NCBI RefSeq assembly: GCF_001039275.2
Contig: NZ_CP030117.1
Span: 2,604,001-2,668,000 of the forward strand
Source of the DNA: Brevibacillus brevis
GTDB taxonomy: Bacteria; Bacillota; Bacilli; Brevibacillales; Brevibacillaceae
Reading direction: 5' to 3'
DNA: 64,000 nt
Part shown: piece after piece, positions 1-8,805 of the stretch
Numbering within the stretch: the first letter of the stretch is position 1
How the letters are laid out: each line of letters opens with the position of its first letter
The notes under the pieces: model-generated
The model's database searches: none
The model's input: the letters and a program-made list of their open reading frames with translations, nothing else
Told to the model about the DNA's origin: nothing
Made by a program: the position numbers and the translations under genes

Positions 1-2
1 AT

Positions 3-1946
3 CACAATCAGCAGCAGCTGGTAGTCAGTACCAACACCATTCAATTGCAGGAACAGCTATTCTACAAGGAAATCGCTACCTTGCAGGAGTCTCTGCCGTT
101 TTCCTTTACAGCTTCGACGCTAAAAGGCAGAGGAAATTACTTATGCTTGCGTAAATTTGAACAAGCCGTGGACGAGCCAGTAGAAGGAAGCAGCCAAGAA
201 ATGCGCTTGGTCAAAGGACAGATGCTGACTTGGCTCACGCAAACCGTTACCGGTGATGTGGAAGAGCTGAGTATGCCTCCGAGTGGCCAACTGCTGTGGC
301 AACAGGTAAAAAGTGATACGAGCTCTTGTTTGAATCGGGCTTGTCCCTGGTTTAGTCGCTGCTACTATTTTCAGGCGAAGGAACGGGCGCGCGATGTCGA
401 TGTACTCATTGTCAATCACGCCCTATTCATTAGCGACTTGCAAGCGGAGAATAGAATCCTCCCTCCGTATGAAGTGGCCATCGTCGATGAGGCTCATCAT
501 TTGGAGGATGCCGCGACACAGCATTTAGGCAAGCAGTTTTCAACTACGCAACTTCTTTTCTTGTTAGATCGCGCATCGGTTGAAGAGAGTGGGTCAATTG
601 CCCGCTTCGCAGAAGAGCTGCAAAGCTGGATGCCTGCGGTACAAGAAGATGTAGCCACTAAGCTTCTGGAGCTCAGAAAACAGTCCGCTGCCTTACGTGA
701 GAAAGCGCAGCAATGGACACAGCTCTTGTATGCATGGGCATCAGATCGTGCGGAGGAGACGGCGGATGCTGGACGTGAGACGGTACGTTATCGGATCGAA
801 TCCTTTGTAGGCAAACACGAAAAAATACGCAAAGTAACCAAAAAGCTTATTGATGGGATGACCGCATACGCAGCGGACATCGAGCAGCTATTGCGAACGA
901 CTCCGCAAGAGGAAAAGCCTCCTTTTGCCGTACGCAGTCTACTGACAGATTTATTCGGCCTCATCAAAGACTGGCAAAACGCCGTGGAGCTGCTTCACTT
1001 CTTTTTGCTTGAGCAGGATGCCGAGTATGTATATTGGATGGAAGTAGAGTCCCGTACAGCTCGCAAGCAGGTTCATTTGTCAGCAGCACTCTTGAAGGTT
1101 GCCGACTCTCTGGCAGAACCGCTTTTCGCGCAAAAGCGGAGTCTGATCTTGACATCAGCCACTCTGACGGTCAAAAACAGCTTCTCCTACATCAAAAGCC
1201 AGTTTGGTCTCGACCAATTGCCCGAGGAACGAGTGCGTACCTTGTCACTGCCATCGCCGTTTCACTATGAAGAGCAGGGATTACTGTTGATTCCATCTGA
1301 TTTCCCTGCACCAGGCAAAGAGAGTGACCATACGTATTTGGAGGCGGTCATTCAAGGGTGCGTGGATGTCGTACTGGCTTCGAAAGGAAGGACGCTGATC
1401 CTGTTCACCTCCCACTCGATGCTTCGACTTGTTTACCAAGCAATGAAGGAACGCCTTGCGGAGGCCCCAGAACCGTATACGTTATTTGGTCACGGGATTG
1501 ATAGCAACAATCGGAGCAAGCTGGTGCGTCTGTTCCGAAGCATGGAGAGAAGTGTCCTACTTGGGACGAGCAGCTTCTGGGAAGGTGTCGATATCCAGGG
1601 GGAATGGCTGAGCAGTTTAGTCATTGTTCGCCTCCCATTTGCTCCACCGAATCATCCAGTCTATCAAGGAAGGGCAGAGCTTTTAAAGGCAGAAGGAAAA
1701 AACGCTTTTATGTCCTTGTCTCTTCCACAAGCTGTTCTGCAATTTAAACAAGGGGTAGGTCGATTAATTCGCCACCACTTGGATCGCGGGGTCGTGATCG
1801 TTCTAGACACACGTGTGGTTGAGTCGAGATATGGACGCTCTTTCCTTCAATCTTTGCCGCCATTTCAGATCGAAAGCGGTCCATGGCCAACGTTGCGAGA
1901 GCGCATAGAGCCATTCCTTAGTATGCAATCCCTGTCAGATTCATAA
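3..1946 (+). CDS. dinG: ATP-dependent helicase DinG (3' part; 5' end outside window)
   Basis: This is the C-terminal part of an XPD/DinG-type superfamily 2 DNA helicase. The frame is already open at the window edge (helicase core text VVSTNTIQLQ), so the first ATG/TTG inside the window is not the start. Visible are four cysteines spaced as in the iron-sulfur domain (NYLC, then SSC, AC and RC within a dozen residues), the DEAH box in VAIVDEAHHLEDA, the LTSATL motif, GTSSFWEGVDI and the closing QGVGRLIRHHLDRG motif VI. DinG of Bacilli carries an N-terminal DEDD exonuclease domain; that part would lie upstream. The family unwinds 5'-tailed DNA, including R-loops and damaged structures. In B. subtilis dinG also lies upstream of ypmB, asnS and dnaD, as here. 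Confidence 0.93.
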   Translation, partial: HNQQQLVVSTNTIQLQEQLFYKEIATLQESLPFSFTASTLKGRGNYLCLRKFEQAVDEPVEGSSQEMRLVKGQMLTWLTQTVTGDVEELSMPPSGQLLWQQVKSDTSSCLNRACPWFSRCYYFQAKERARDVDVLIVNHALFISDLQAENRILPPYEVAIVDEAHHLEDAATQHLGKQFSTTQLLFLLDRASVEESGSIARFAEELQSWMPAVQEDVATKLLELRKQSAALREKAQQWTQLLYAWASDRAEETADAGRETVRYRIESFVGKHEKIRKVTKKLIDGMTAYAADIEQLLRTTPQEEKPPFAVRSLLTDLFGLIKDWQNAVELLHFFLLEQDAEYVYWMEVESRTARKQVHLSAALLKVADSLAEPLFAQKRSLILTSATLTVKNSFSYIKSQFGLDQLPEERVRTLSLPSPFHYEEQGLLLIPSDFPAPGKESDHTYLEAVIQGCVDVVLASKGRTLILFTSHSMLRLVYQAMKERLAEAPEPYTLFGHGIDSNNRSKLVRLFRSMERSVLLGTSSFWEGVDIQGEWLSSLVIVRLPFAPPNHPVYQGRAELLKAEGKNAFMSLSLPQAVLQFKQGVGRLIRHHLDRGVVIVLDTRVVESRYGRSFLQSLPPFQIESGPWPTLRERIEPFLSMQSLSDS

Positions 1947-1987
1947 AATGAAGCAATAGTCTCATAGGGATTAAGGTGATAAAATAA

Positions 1988-2893
1988 ATGTTATGGAAAA
2001 AAGCGTGGCCTTGGTGGATTGTAGTTCTTAGTGCGATTTTCCTTTGCGCATGCTCGATTGATAGCCATTTGTATTTGCAAGAAGCAGCAGTGAAGATAGA
2101 TGACCCGTTTGAAACAGAGACAGAACAGGAATTTTCGGGTCTCATTATCACTTACTTGGCACTTCCGCATGGTGAGAGTACGCTTTTGAGAATGCCAGGT
2201 GGCAAAACGATGCTGATTGATACGGGTACGGTAGAAGATTGGCCCGTTCTTTCGGCGCGCTTGGCAGAACTCAAGATCACACGGCTCGATTATGTAGTGT
2301 TGACGAACGATCTGCCTGAGCATATGGGAGGCTACGTTTCATTGAGCGAGCAAGTGCTTGTAGATGCCGTCATTTTGCCCAAGCTGATTGCACCATCGAT
2401 TCGCCATGTCGTGCTGCTTCGCTCCAACCAAAAGCAGATGGAAGCAGAGCAAGGACAAGTACTCACTCTTGACAAGGAAATCTCCATGGAAGTTTTGCTC
2501 CCGGATGAACCGTTATTTTTATCGCCTCAGAACAATTCTCTCGTTTTTCGATTGACGCACGGTCAATTGCGATTTTTATTTATGAGCGCAGTGAATGAAA
2601 AAGCAGAGGAGCGACTGTTGGAACGGCAAAATGACAGACTGAAGGCGGAAGTGCTAAAGGTAGCCGGTCAAGGGAGCAATCAAGGCTCTTCGCAACCGTT
2701 TCTGACGCAGGTCGATCCTCAGGTCGCCATTATTCAGACAGGCCGATCGCGGGATCAAATGAAAGACGGTCAGACGGAAGTCATGGAGCGCCTGGGTGAG
2801 TCTTGGGCCGAGACATACGTTACCAGCCACGACGGTTCCATTACCATTTTATCGAATGGAAAAGAATATCGGATTTTGAAGCAAAAGAATTAG
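1988..2893 (+). CDS. ComEC C-terminal-like MBL-fold lipoprotein with degraded metal site
   Basis: A 301-residue protein resembling the metallo-beta-lactamase-like C-terminal domain of the DNA-uptake protein ComEC, but standing alone. The N-terminus is a hydrophobic export signal with a possible lipobox (LCAC, Cys22), so it is probably a surface lipoprotein. The fold signature is present (LLRMPGGKTMLIDTG, then YVVLTNDLPEHMGG), but the HxHxDH metal motif has become N107-D-L109-P-E111-H112, so three of its four ligands are changed and hydrolase activity is doubtful. The start ATG follows TTAAGGTGA. It lies between dinG and rex with short gaps. Binding without catalysis is an inference; no function is established. 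Confidence 0.72.
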   Translation: MLWKKAWPWWIVVLSAIFLCACSIDSHLYLQEAAVKIDDPFETETEQEFSGLIITYLALPHGESTLLRMPGGKTMLIDTGTVEDWPVLSARLAELKITRLDYVVLTNDLPEHMGGYVSLSEQVLVDAVILPKLIAPSIRHVVLLRSNQKQMEAEQGQVLTLDKEISMEVLLPDEPLFLSPQNNSLVFRLTHGQLRFLFMSAVNEKAEERLLERQNDRLKAEVLKVAGQGSNQGSSQPFLTQVDPQVAIIQTGRSRDQMKDGQTEVMERLGESWAETYVTSHDGSITILSNGKEYRILKQKN

Positions 2894-2908
2894 GGGGGAA
2901 GACCGAAC

Positions 2909-3532
2909 GTGGCAAAACACGAAAAGATTTCAGAAGCGGTCGTCCGTCGTTTGCCGATTTATCTGCGTTACCTCAGTTATTTGCAGCAAGTTGAGGTGAC
3001 CACCGTTTCCTCCCAACAGATGGGCAAGAATCTTGATGTGAATCCTGCCCAAATCAGAAAAGATCTTGCAGCTTTTGGTGATTTTGGAAAAAAGGGAATC
3101 GGCTACGATGTCGATTATCTGGTGGAAAAAATCCGTGAAATTCTGAAGCTAACCGATGAAATCCGTGTCGCTTTGGTCGGAGCTGGGCATTTGGGCCATG
3201 CCATTAGTAACTACAACGCTTATTTGAAAGATAACATGCGGATTGCGGCCATCTTTGACAGTAATCCAGAGAAGCAGGGCAAAAAAGTCGCAGGGATACC
3301 GATTCAGCCTTTATCAGAGCTGAAGGAAACAATCGTAAACAAGCAAATCAAGCTCGCGATTATTACGGTACCGGCACCTGCAGCGCAATCCGTATGTGAT
3401 CAGTTGACTCAAGCGGGTATCAGGGGGATCTTGAATTTTGCCCCTACGACGATTCGCGCAGGGAAAGATGTTCGCATTCACTATGCGGATGTGACGTCCA
3501 ACCTGCAAAGCTTGGCCTACTATTTGACGTAA
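2909..3532 (+). CDS. rex: Redox-sensing transcriptional repressor Rex
   Basis: A 207-residue Rex repressor. Residues 1-80 form the winged-helix DNA-binding domain (VRRLPIYLRYL, then QIRKDLAAFGDFGKKGIGY, both family signatures). The rest is a Rossmann domain with the NAD(H)-binding glycine motif GAGHLG. Known function of the family: it senses the NADH/NAD+ ratio and represses fermentative and respiratory genes when NADH is low. The GTG start follows the site AGGGGGGAA at the end of the upstream gene. Length and sequence are typical. No convincing Rex operator was found near the gene itself. Confidence 0.96.
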   Translation: MAKHEKISEAVVRRLPIYLRYLSYLQQVEVTTVSSQQMGKNLDVNPAQIRKDLAAFGDFGKKGIGYDVDYLVEKIREILKLTDEIRVALVGAGHLGHAISNYNAYLKDNMRIAAIFDSNPEKQGKKVAGIPIQPLSELKETIVNKQIKLAIITVPAPAAQSVCDQLTQAGIRGILNFAPTTIRAGKDVRIHYADVTSNLQSLAYYLT

Positions 3533-3548
3533 GAATGGAGTGTATACT

Positions 3549-4853
3549 ATGAAAAAGACGATCCTCATTCACGCAACAGTCATTACCGTTAACGATACGA
3601 ATGAAGTCATTTACGATGGTGCCGTAGCGTTCGAAGGCAACAAAATTACGTATGTGGGCCCAACTCCTGAGGACCTATCGGAAGCGGGATACGATGAAGT
3701 CATCGATCAAAAAGGTGATTACATACTGCCTGGCTTAATCAACACGCATGGACATGCTGGTATGTCCCTCCTACGAGGGTATGCAGATGATTTGCCGCTG
3801 CAACAATGGCTGGAAGATAAAATGTGGCCATTGGAGGCACAATTCACGGGAGACACAGTAAAATGGGGTACCCAATTGTCTCTTATCGAGATGATTCGTA
3901 CTGGAACCACCACGTTTGTAGATATGTATGATCATATGGATGTTGTGGCAAAGGAAGTCGATGCAGCAGGCATGCGTGCCCGCCTTTGCCGCGGTATGAT
4001 CGGTCTGTGCTCTGAAGAAGAACGTCAAACAAAGCTGAAAGACGCGACTCTTTTTGCAAAAGAATGGCATAATCAGGCAGACGGGCGCATTACCGTCATG
4101 ATGGCACCGCATGCACCGTACACCTGCTCGCCAGAATTTATTACCCAAATTATCGAAAAAGCTGATGAGCTTTCCTTGCCACTTCATATCCATATGTCTG
4201 AAACGGCTTGGGAAGTCGGTCAAAACGAGAAGGACTACGGTCTGCGTCCAGTTGCTCATTTGGAAAAGCTGGGTATGTTCAATCGCCCAACACTCGTCGC
4301 GCACGCTGTTCACCTAACGGATGAAGAAATCGACATTTTGGCAAAATACAATGTGAGAGTTTCTCATAATGTAGTGAGCAACCTGAAGCTGGCAAGCGGT
4401 GTTGCGCCTGTTCCGAAAATGTTGGCAAAAGGTGTAAGCGTGTCACTGGGTACCGACAGCTCGGCAAGCAACAACAATTTGAATTTGTTTGAGGAATTGA
4501 AACTCGCTGCGATCCTGCACAAAGGTGTGAACAACGATCCAGTAGCCGTACCAGCAGAGGAAGCACTTCGCATGGCAACTCGTTATGGCGCAGAAGGGGT
4601 ATTCCAAGAGGAAACGCTCGGAAGCATTGAAGTAGGCAAGCAAGCTGACTTGATCGTACTGGATAGCCACCAAGCCCATTTCCACCCGGCTCACCAACCG
4701 ATTTCACATGTGGTGTACGCGGCAAATGGACGCGATGTGAAAGATACGATTGTAGCGGGTAAATTTTTGATGCGTAATCATAAGCTCTTGACTATCGATG
4801 AGGAGCGCGCGATTTACGAAGCAAACCGCGTATTCCAAACATTAAAACGGTAA
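3549..4853 (+). CDS. mtaD: 5-methylthioadenosine/S-adenosylhomocysteine deaminase
   Basis: A 434-residue amidohydrolase of the cytosine-deaminase-like group. The first metal motif is in INTHGHAGMSLLRG, the second His region is LHIHMSETAWEVG, and the catalytic Asp lies in LGTDSSASNN. The combination with LRGYADDLPLQQWL is typical of MtaD, which deaminates methylthioadenosine and S-adenosylhomocysteine to the inosine forms in sulfur salvage. The ATG at 3549 is chosen over an in-frame GTG at 3540 because GGAG at 3537-3540 gives proper spacing. Exact substrate preference cannot be read from sequence. Confidence 0.88.
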   Translation: MKKTILIHATVITVNDTNEVIYDGAVAFEGNKITYVGPTPEDLSEAGYDEVIDQKGDYILPGLINTHGHAGMSLLRGYADDLPLQQWLEDKMWPLEAQFTGDTVKWGTQLSLIEMIRTGTTTFVDMYDHMDVVAKEVDAAGMRARLCRGMIGLCSEEERQTKLKDATLFAKEWHNQADGRITVMMAPHAPYTCSPEFITQIIEKADELSLPLHIHMSETAWEVGQNEKDYGLRPVAHLEKLGMFNRPTLVAHAVHLTDEEIDILAKYNVRVSHNVVSNLKLASGVAPVPKMLAKGVSVSLGTDSSASNNNLNLFEELKLAAILHKGVNNDPVAVPAEEALRMATRYGAEGVFQEETLGSIEVGKQADLIVLDSHQAHFHPAHQPISHVVYAANGRDVKDTIVAGKFLMRNHKLLTIDEERAIYEANRVFQTLKR

Positions 4854-4856
4854 AAG

Positions 4857-4882
4857 GCTCCTGTCAGGTGGGGGACAGGAGT
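4857..4882 (+). terminator. Hairpin after mtaD, no T-tract
   Basis: CTCCTGTC pairs with GACAGGAG just after the mtaD stop. The stem is strong, but no run of T follows, so it may be an mRNA 3' stabiliser or a weak terminator. Confidence 0.45.
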
Positions 4883-5229
4883 AAGGCAGTGCAGGTGTAG
4901 GTAGGGGTATTGGATACTACGACGTTCCGTTGTTCATTTTCGCTACAGCTTTTGTCAGGAGATGATGGCGAAAATGAAGAGTGGGTGTGTGCGACCATTG
5001 ACGCAAGGGAGACGACAATCCTGCCCAGGAGACGCGGTATTCCTGTAACAGAAACCCAAGTATGTCAGGAGATGTGGTTTGTTGCGAAGATGTCACGCGC
5101 TCACCTCCTCGGGGTGTATAAGTAGTATGACCGCCCGACCTTAAGCTATGATTAGCAACTTTTCCGTGTCGTTCTAAAACCTTCCCGTATAGCATAGGCT
5201 AAAGACAAAAATGGGACAGGGGGGACGAC
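4883..5229. other. Non-coding stretch between mtaD and the next gene
   Basis: About 350 bases without a convincing gene. A 71-codon frame at 4910-5125 has no ribosome site and no recognisable family. The stretch holds a perfect 11-bp inverted repeat (listed separately) and two copies of TGTCAGGAGATG about 117 bases apart. No T-box, SAM or other riboswitch core was recognised. Confidence 0.5.
4933..4978. repeat. Perfect 11-bp inverted repeat
   Basis: TTCATTTTCGC (4933-4943) and GCGAAAATGAA (4968-4978) are exact reverse complements, separated by 24 bases. In RNA this would give a long stem-loop; no T-tract follows, so it is not an ordinary terminator. Confidence 0.6.
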
Positions 5230-5934
5230 ATGTACATCCGGCCCAAAATGCTGTGGTGGCTCATTCCTATCCTACTCGGTCTATTTCTGCTTGGGATTGT
5301 ATTGGGGACAGTAAGTCGATCAGCCAATACAGACAGCACAGATACTGCGTCCGCGGTCAGACAAACAGCAGGAACGGAGCAGACAGCGAGGACGGTAGCA
5401 GAGCTTTTGGAGCAGATCACGAAGGACGAGGAGCGCTCATTTCTGGTATACATGCAGGATCAGACCTTGCATGGGCGATTTCAAAATGAGCAATTTCAGC
5501 TCACAGGAGAAATTGGTGGTCACCAGCTTGAAATAGCCAGAAAAGATGGGCAGCCCGTATCGGTGCGAATTAATGGCCAGATACAGGATCATGCCGCACT
5601 GCCGTATGCGATGTTCACCCCGTATGAGCACGGAGTATTGCTCAAGGGAGTTTTACAATCGGTTAGTCCTGAACGCCTTGAAGATACTACAGGGCAAGGA
5701 TGGAGTGGATATCGGATAGCGGTTCCACCTGAGGAAGTCTCTTCGTTATTAGCGATGTGGTTAGGTCCATCCTTCCCTATTCAAGATTTGACTTCAAACG
5801 TAACGAACGGAATGAAAGTCAATTACCAACTATGGTACGAGTCAACTACGGGGCAGCTTCGCCAACTGGAGCTGGATTTGCAAATACAAACGGCAGTTGG
5901 AGTGAAGAGAGATCAGCTTCGATTCCGATTGTAA
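5230..5934 (+). CDS. Membrane-anchored extracytoplasmic protein, unknown function
   Basis: A 234-residue protein with one N-terminal membrane segment (about residues 6-28, WWLIPILLGLFLLGIVLG), a Thr/Ala-rich linker and a soluble domain of about 160 residues, predicted outside the membrane. No catalytic motif or known family was recognised. The ATG follows GGGGG at a good distance. It lies 29 bases upstream of the TseB/YpmB-like gene and is probably co-transcribed with it, which makes a cell-envelope role plausible but unproved. Confidence 0.7.
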   Translation: MYIRPKMLWWLIPILLGLFLLGIVLGTVSRSANTDSTDTASAVRQTAGTEQTARTVAELLEQITKDEERSFLVYMQDQTLHGRFQNEQFQLTGEIGGHQLEIARKDGQPVSVRINGQIQDHAALPYAMFTPYEHGVLLKGVLQSVSPERLEDTTGQGWSGYRIAVPPEEVSSLLAMWLGPSFPIQDLTSNVTNGMKVNYQLWYESTTGQLRQLELDLQIQTAVGVKRDQLRFRL

Positions 5935-5963
5935 TGTCAGCCACGTAAAGGAGTTACTTTGCT

Positions 5964-6443
5964 GTGTTAGTACGAATTATCCTATCAATCGTAGCCGTCA
6001 TTTTACTTACGGGAGCTGGGTTCGCCTATCACCTGACGGCTTCTTTAGCAGGAGAGCGCAATCAATTTGAGGAAACCGTTCGTCAGTGGGTCTTTGATCG
6101 CACGACAATCACGGAGATTGAATCCATTGATGAATATCGAGGCAAAGAGAGCTACGCTGTCGTCATCGGGAAAAATAAGGCGGGTACACAGGTTGTAGCA
6201 TGGATGACAGATCAGAAGGTAAGCTTCGATCGAATGGATCTAGCTGTTCCAAAAAAGAATGTAGAAGAGGCGGTTTACAAGTCATTCCCTCAATCGGAGA
6301 TCACTCATTTAGTTCCTGGTCTCGAAAACGATAAGAAATTTTGGGAAGTCACTGTCAAAGACAAAGACGGTCGTTTTCACTATATTCACTATGATCTATT
6401 CACTGGTGCTTTGCTAACCTCATACGTGCTCGCGCCAACCTAA
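5964..6443 (+). CDS. tseB: TseB/YpmB-like PepSY-fold membrane protein
   Basis: A 159-residue protein with an N-terminal membrane anchor (about residues 4-24) and two PepSY-like alpha/beta repeats. The second carries the typical FWEVTVKDKDGRFHYIHYD pattern. It matches the YpmB (DUF5590, now TseB) family, which in B. subtilis lies in the same dinG-asnS region and has been linked to penicillin-binding-protein function in wall elongation. The GTG start follows AAAGGAG. The length is that of the family (about 160 residues). Identity rests on fold pattern plus synteny. Confidence 0.78.
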   Translation: MLVRIILSIVAVILLTGAGFAYHLTASLAGERNQFEETVRQWVFDRTTITEIESIDEYRGKESYAVVIGKNKAGTQVVAWMTDQKVSFDRMDLAVPKKNVEEAVYKSFPQSEITHLVPGLENDKKFWEVTVKDKDGRFHYIHYDLFTGALLTSYVLAPT

Positions 6444-6458
6444 TACGCTTGCTTGACG

Positions 6459-6491
6459 ACAGGCCTTTTCCTTATGGGAGAAGGCCTGTTT
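6459..6491 (+). terminator. Rho-independent-type hairpin after tseB
   Basis: ACAGGCCTT pairs with AAGGCCTGT around a 13-base loop, followed by only three T. It separates tseB from the split-FtsH pair and argues against a start for the next gene upstream of it. Confidence 0.65.
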
Positions 6492-6595
6492 GGCATTCCA
6501 TCCAACATCTGTATAAGAAATTGATATACTCATATGATATACTGGGGACGTTGCAAAGAGAGAGAACGAGAACGATATATATGGGGGGAGTAGCC

Positions 6596-7123
6596 GTGCA
6601 GTTGAAAAAGAGCGCAATTGGATTATCTTTGGTGGCAACCTTGGCACTCCTGTTCGGAGGATGGTTCTTGTATCAAAAGATGGAGATTGAGGAGCCAATC
6701 CGTACAGAAATTGGACAAATGCAGTCCGCAACATTGGGCAATTTGGAGATCAGCAAAGATAAAATTCAAATAGATGTAACTGTTACAAAGCCAGACGCAT
6801 TTCCAGCAGAATATCGTAATCTGCTAACGGAAACACAAAAGGTCGCTGGGGAAAAAGAAGTGGTCATTGACATAGACAACCAATCGACAGCGATGAACGA
6901 TATATGGCAGAGCGGTCAATTTGTGTTTACAGAAGCTGTGGAGCTGCATGAATATAGCCGCATTCCAGCCCTCGTGGAACAATGGAAAAAGGGGAATCAG
7001 CTGGACGAAGCATCCGCATTGATGGATGACGAGAACATTTATGTTTACTTGAAAAAAGGAACGGAGGATTTTTACACCATCATACCCCGTTCCATTGAAA
7101 AAGAGGTGACGGCACGTGCGTAA
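6596..7123 (+). CDS. Outer-face membrane protein coupled to FtsH-like protease
   Basis: A 175-residue protein with one N-terminal membrane span (about residues 6-27) and roughly 145 residues predicted outside the membrane; no family recognised. The frame is open further upstream, but that part contains a terminator hairpin; GTG at 6596 follows GGGGGGAG with correct spacing and was chosen. Its last eight bases overlap the GTG start of the AAA protease gene, so the two are translationally coupled. The partner lacks the outside domain that FtsH normally has between its two membrane spans. This protein may supply it in trans (inference). Confidence 0.75.
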   Translation: MQLKKSAIGLSLVATLALLFGGWFLYQKMEIEEPIRTEIGQMQSATLGNLEISKDKIQIDVTVTKPDAFPAEYRNLLTETQKVAGEKEVVIDIDNQSTAMNDIWQSGQFVFTEAVELHEYSRIPALVEQWKKGNQLDEASALMDDENIYVYLKKGTEDFYTIIPRSIEKEVTARA

Positions 7124-8627
7124 GGAAGTACTGATCGGCGTCGTACCTGCACTATTGATTTTTCTTGTTTTTCTTGGTGTAAATATTACGCCATTCTTGG
7201 TGTTCGGAGCCGTACTGGGGGCGATTTACTTTCTGGTCATCCGTCAGCAAAATGGACAGGGCGGGAATGTGGCCCTCGGTGGGAAAAGAAAAGCAAACAA
7301 GCATGAGCTGCCAAAATCGGACGTGCAGTTTGCGGATATCGGTGGACAGGAACGCGCTAAAAAAGAATTGAAGGAATCGCTTGATTTTCTCGTGTACAAG
7401 GACAAAATTGAGCAGTATGGGATTCGCCCGATCAAAGGTGTTCTTTTGACAGGTCCACCTGGTACGGGTAAGACACTGATGGCGAAAGCGGCAGCGAACT
7501 ATACAAATTCCGCCTTTGTGGCGGCATCAGGTTCGCAGTTTGTAGAGATGTACGTGGGTGTCGGTGCACAACGCGTCCGTGAATTGTTTCAAGAAGCGAA
7601 GGCATTAGCAGAGAAAAATGGGCAAGACAGCGCGATTATTTTTATCGATGAGATCGATGTCGTCGGTGGAAAAAGGGACGGTCAACAGCAGCGTGAATAC
7701 GATCAAACCTTAAATCAACTGTTGACGGAGATGGATGGTGTAGCTACGACTGACAAGCCGCGGATTTTAGTCATGGCAGCTACGAACCGAAAGGACATGC
7801 TCGACGCAGCGTTGTTACGTCCTGGTCGTTTTGACCGCCATATTAGCGTCGATCTTCCAGACAAACCAGCACGCGAGCAGATTTTGACCATTCATACGGC
7901 CAATAAACCGTTAAGCGAGGATGTCACATTGGAAAAAGTGGCACAGGAGACATTCGGATTTTCTGGCGCACAGTTGGAAAGTGTAGCGAATGAAGCAGCC
8001 ATTTATGCCATGCGTGACCGTCAGGAAAAGATCACGGCGAAGCATTTTGCCTATGCAGTGGACAAGGTCATGCTCGGTGAGAAGGTAGATCGTCAAGCAT
8101 CAGAGGAAGAGAAGAAGCGCGTTGCACTCCACGAACTGGGACATGCCATTGTCAGTGAGAGTGTGCGACCAGGCTCTGTCTCGCAGGTCACGCTGAGTCC
8201 ACGTGGCAAAGCACTAGGATACGTCCGACAAAATCCAATGGAAGACCGCTATCTGTATACCAAGGAAGCAATGGAGAAGCAAATCATGGTTAGCCTTGGG
8301 GGAGCCGTAGCGGAGGAAATCTACTACGGTGGGCGCAGTACTGGATCGAAGAATGACTTCGAGCAAGCGCTGGGAATGGCACAGGAAATTGTACAAAGCG
8401 GTATGTCCGAGCTAGGGATTGTACATTTGCAATACGTGGATAAGAATCGGATTCATGACGAGGTTGAGCGTTTGCTGGAGGGATTGCTCGTAGAAACTCG
8501 CAATCTTTTGAGACAGTACGACTCCGTATTCCAAACGGGCTTGTATACATTGTTGGAAGCGGAAGTTCTGCAAGGCGATGAGTTCAGGGCGCTATTGTCA
8601 CAAACGAAGGAAGAAGTTGCTGTATAA
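7116..8627 (+). CDS. FtsH-type AAA zinc metalloprotease, short form
   Basis: A 503-residue membrane AAA protease. Residues 5-43 form a tight two-helix hairpin with almost no outside loop. Then come Walker A GPPGTGKT (about 113-120), Walker B IIFIDEID (about 173-180), the second-region arginines in LLRPGRFDRHI, the zinc site HELGH (339-343) and the third-ligand region STGSKNDFEQA. All catalytic elements of FtsH are present, so it should degrade proteins with ATP. It is about 130 residues shorter than housekeeping FtsH, chiefly through loss of the extracytoplasmic domain and a shorter tail. It is therefore most likely a paralogue and not the main FtsH. Confidence 0.88.
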   Translation: MRKEVLIGVVPALLIFLVFLGVNITPFLVFGAVLGAIYFLVIRQQNGQGGNVALGGKRKANKHELPKSDVQFADIGGQERAKKELKESLDFLVYKDKIEQYGIRPIKGVLLTGPPGTGKTLMAKAAANYTNSAFVAASGSQFVEMYVGVGAQRVRELFQEAKALAEKNGQDSAIIFIDEIDVVGGKRDGQQQREYDQTLNQLLTEMDGVATTDKPRILVMAATNRKDMLDAALLRPGRFDRHISVDLPDKPAREQILTIHTANKPLSEDVTLEKVAQETFGFSGAQLESVANEAAIYAMRDRQEKITAKHFAYAVDKVMLGEKVDRQASEEEKKRVALHELGHAIVSESVRPGSVSQVTLSPRGKALGYVRQNPMEDRYLYTKEAMEKQIMVSLGGAVAEEIYYGGRSTGSKNDFEQALGMAQEIVQSGMSELGIVHLQYVDKNRIHDEVERLLEGLLVETRNLLRQYDSVFQTGLYTLLEAEVLQGDEFRALLSQTKEEVAV

Positions 8628-8641
8628 GTGAAGATAAAGAG

Positions 8642-8681
8642 CCTGCTAGCCAAAGGAAGAGTTGGTGAAGCAGGTTTTTTT
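8642..8681 (+). terminator. Terminator after FtsH-like gene
   Basis: CCTGCT pairs with AGCAGG, with an inner GCCAA/TTGGT stem, followed by seven T. Confidence 0.85.
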
Positions 8682-8805
8682 GTGTTTGCTGGCAACTTTG
8701 GCAAATCAGGGTGAAACAATTTTGTAGACACGGTGCCAAATAGGGAAATGGATGAATATCCTACAAAAGTGATACGGGAATGAAATCAGGAGGCAAGGAG
8801 ACCCT

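Noticed and set aside
4910-5125. 71-codon open frame between mtaD and the next gene
   Set aside because: No ribosome site, no recognisable family, and it crosses the inverted repeat; more likely non-coding.
8720-8770. Possible sigma-K -10 (AATATCCTA) before the repeat-protein gene
   Set aside because: The first base differs from CATA and no AC lies 16-17 bases upstream, so it was not called.
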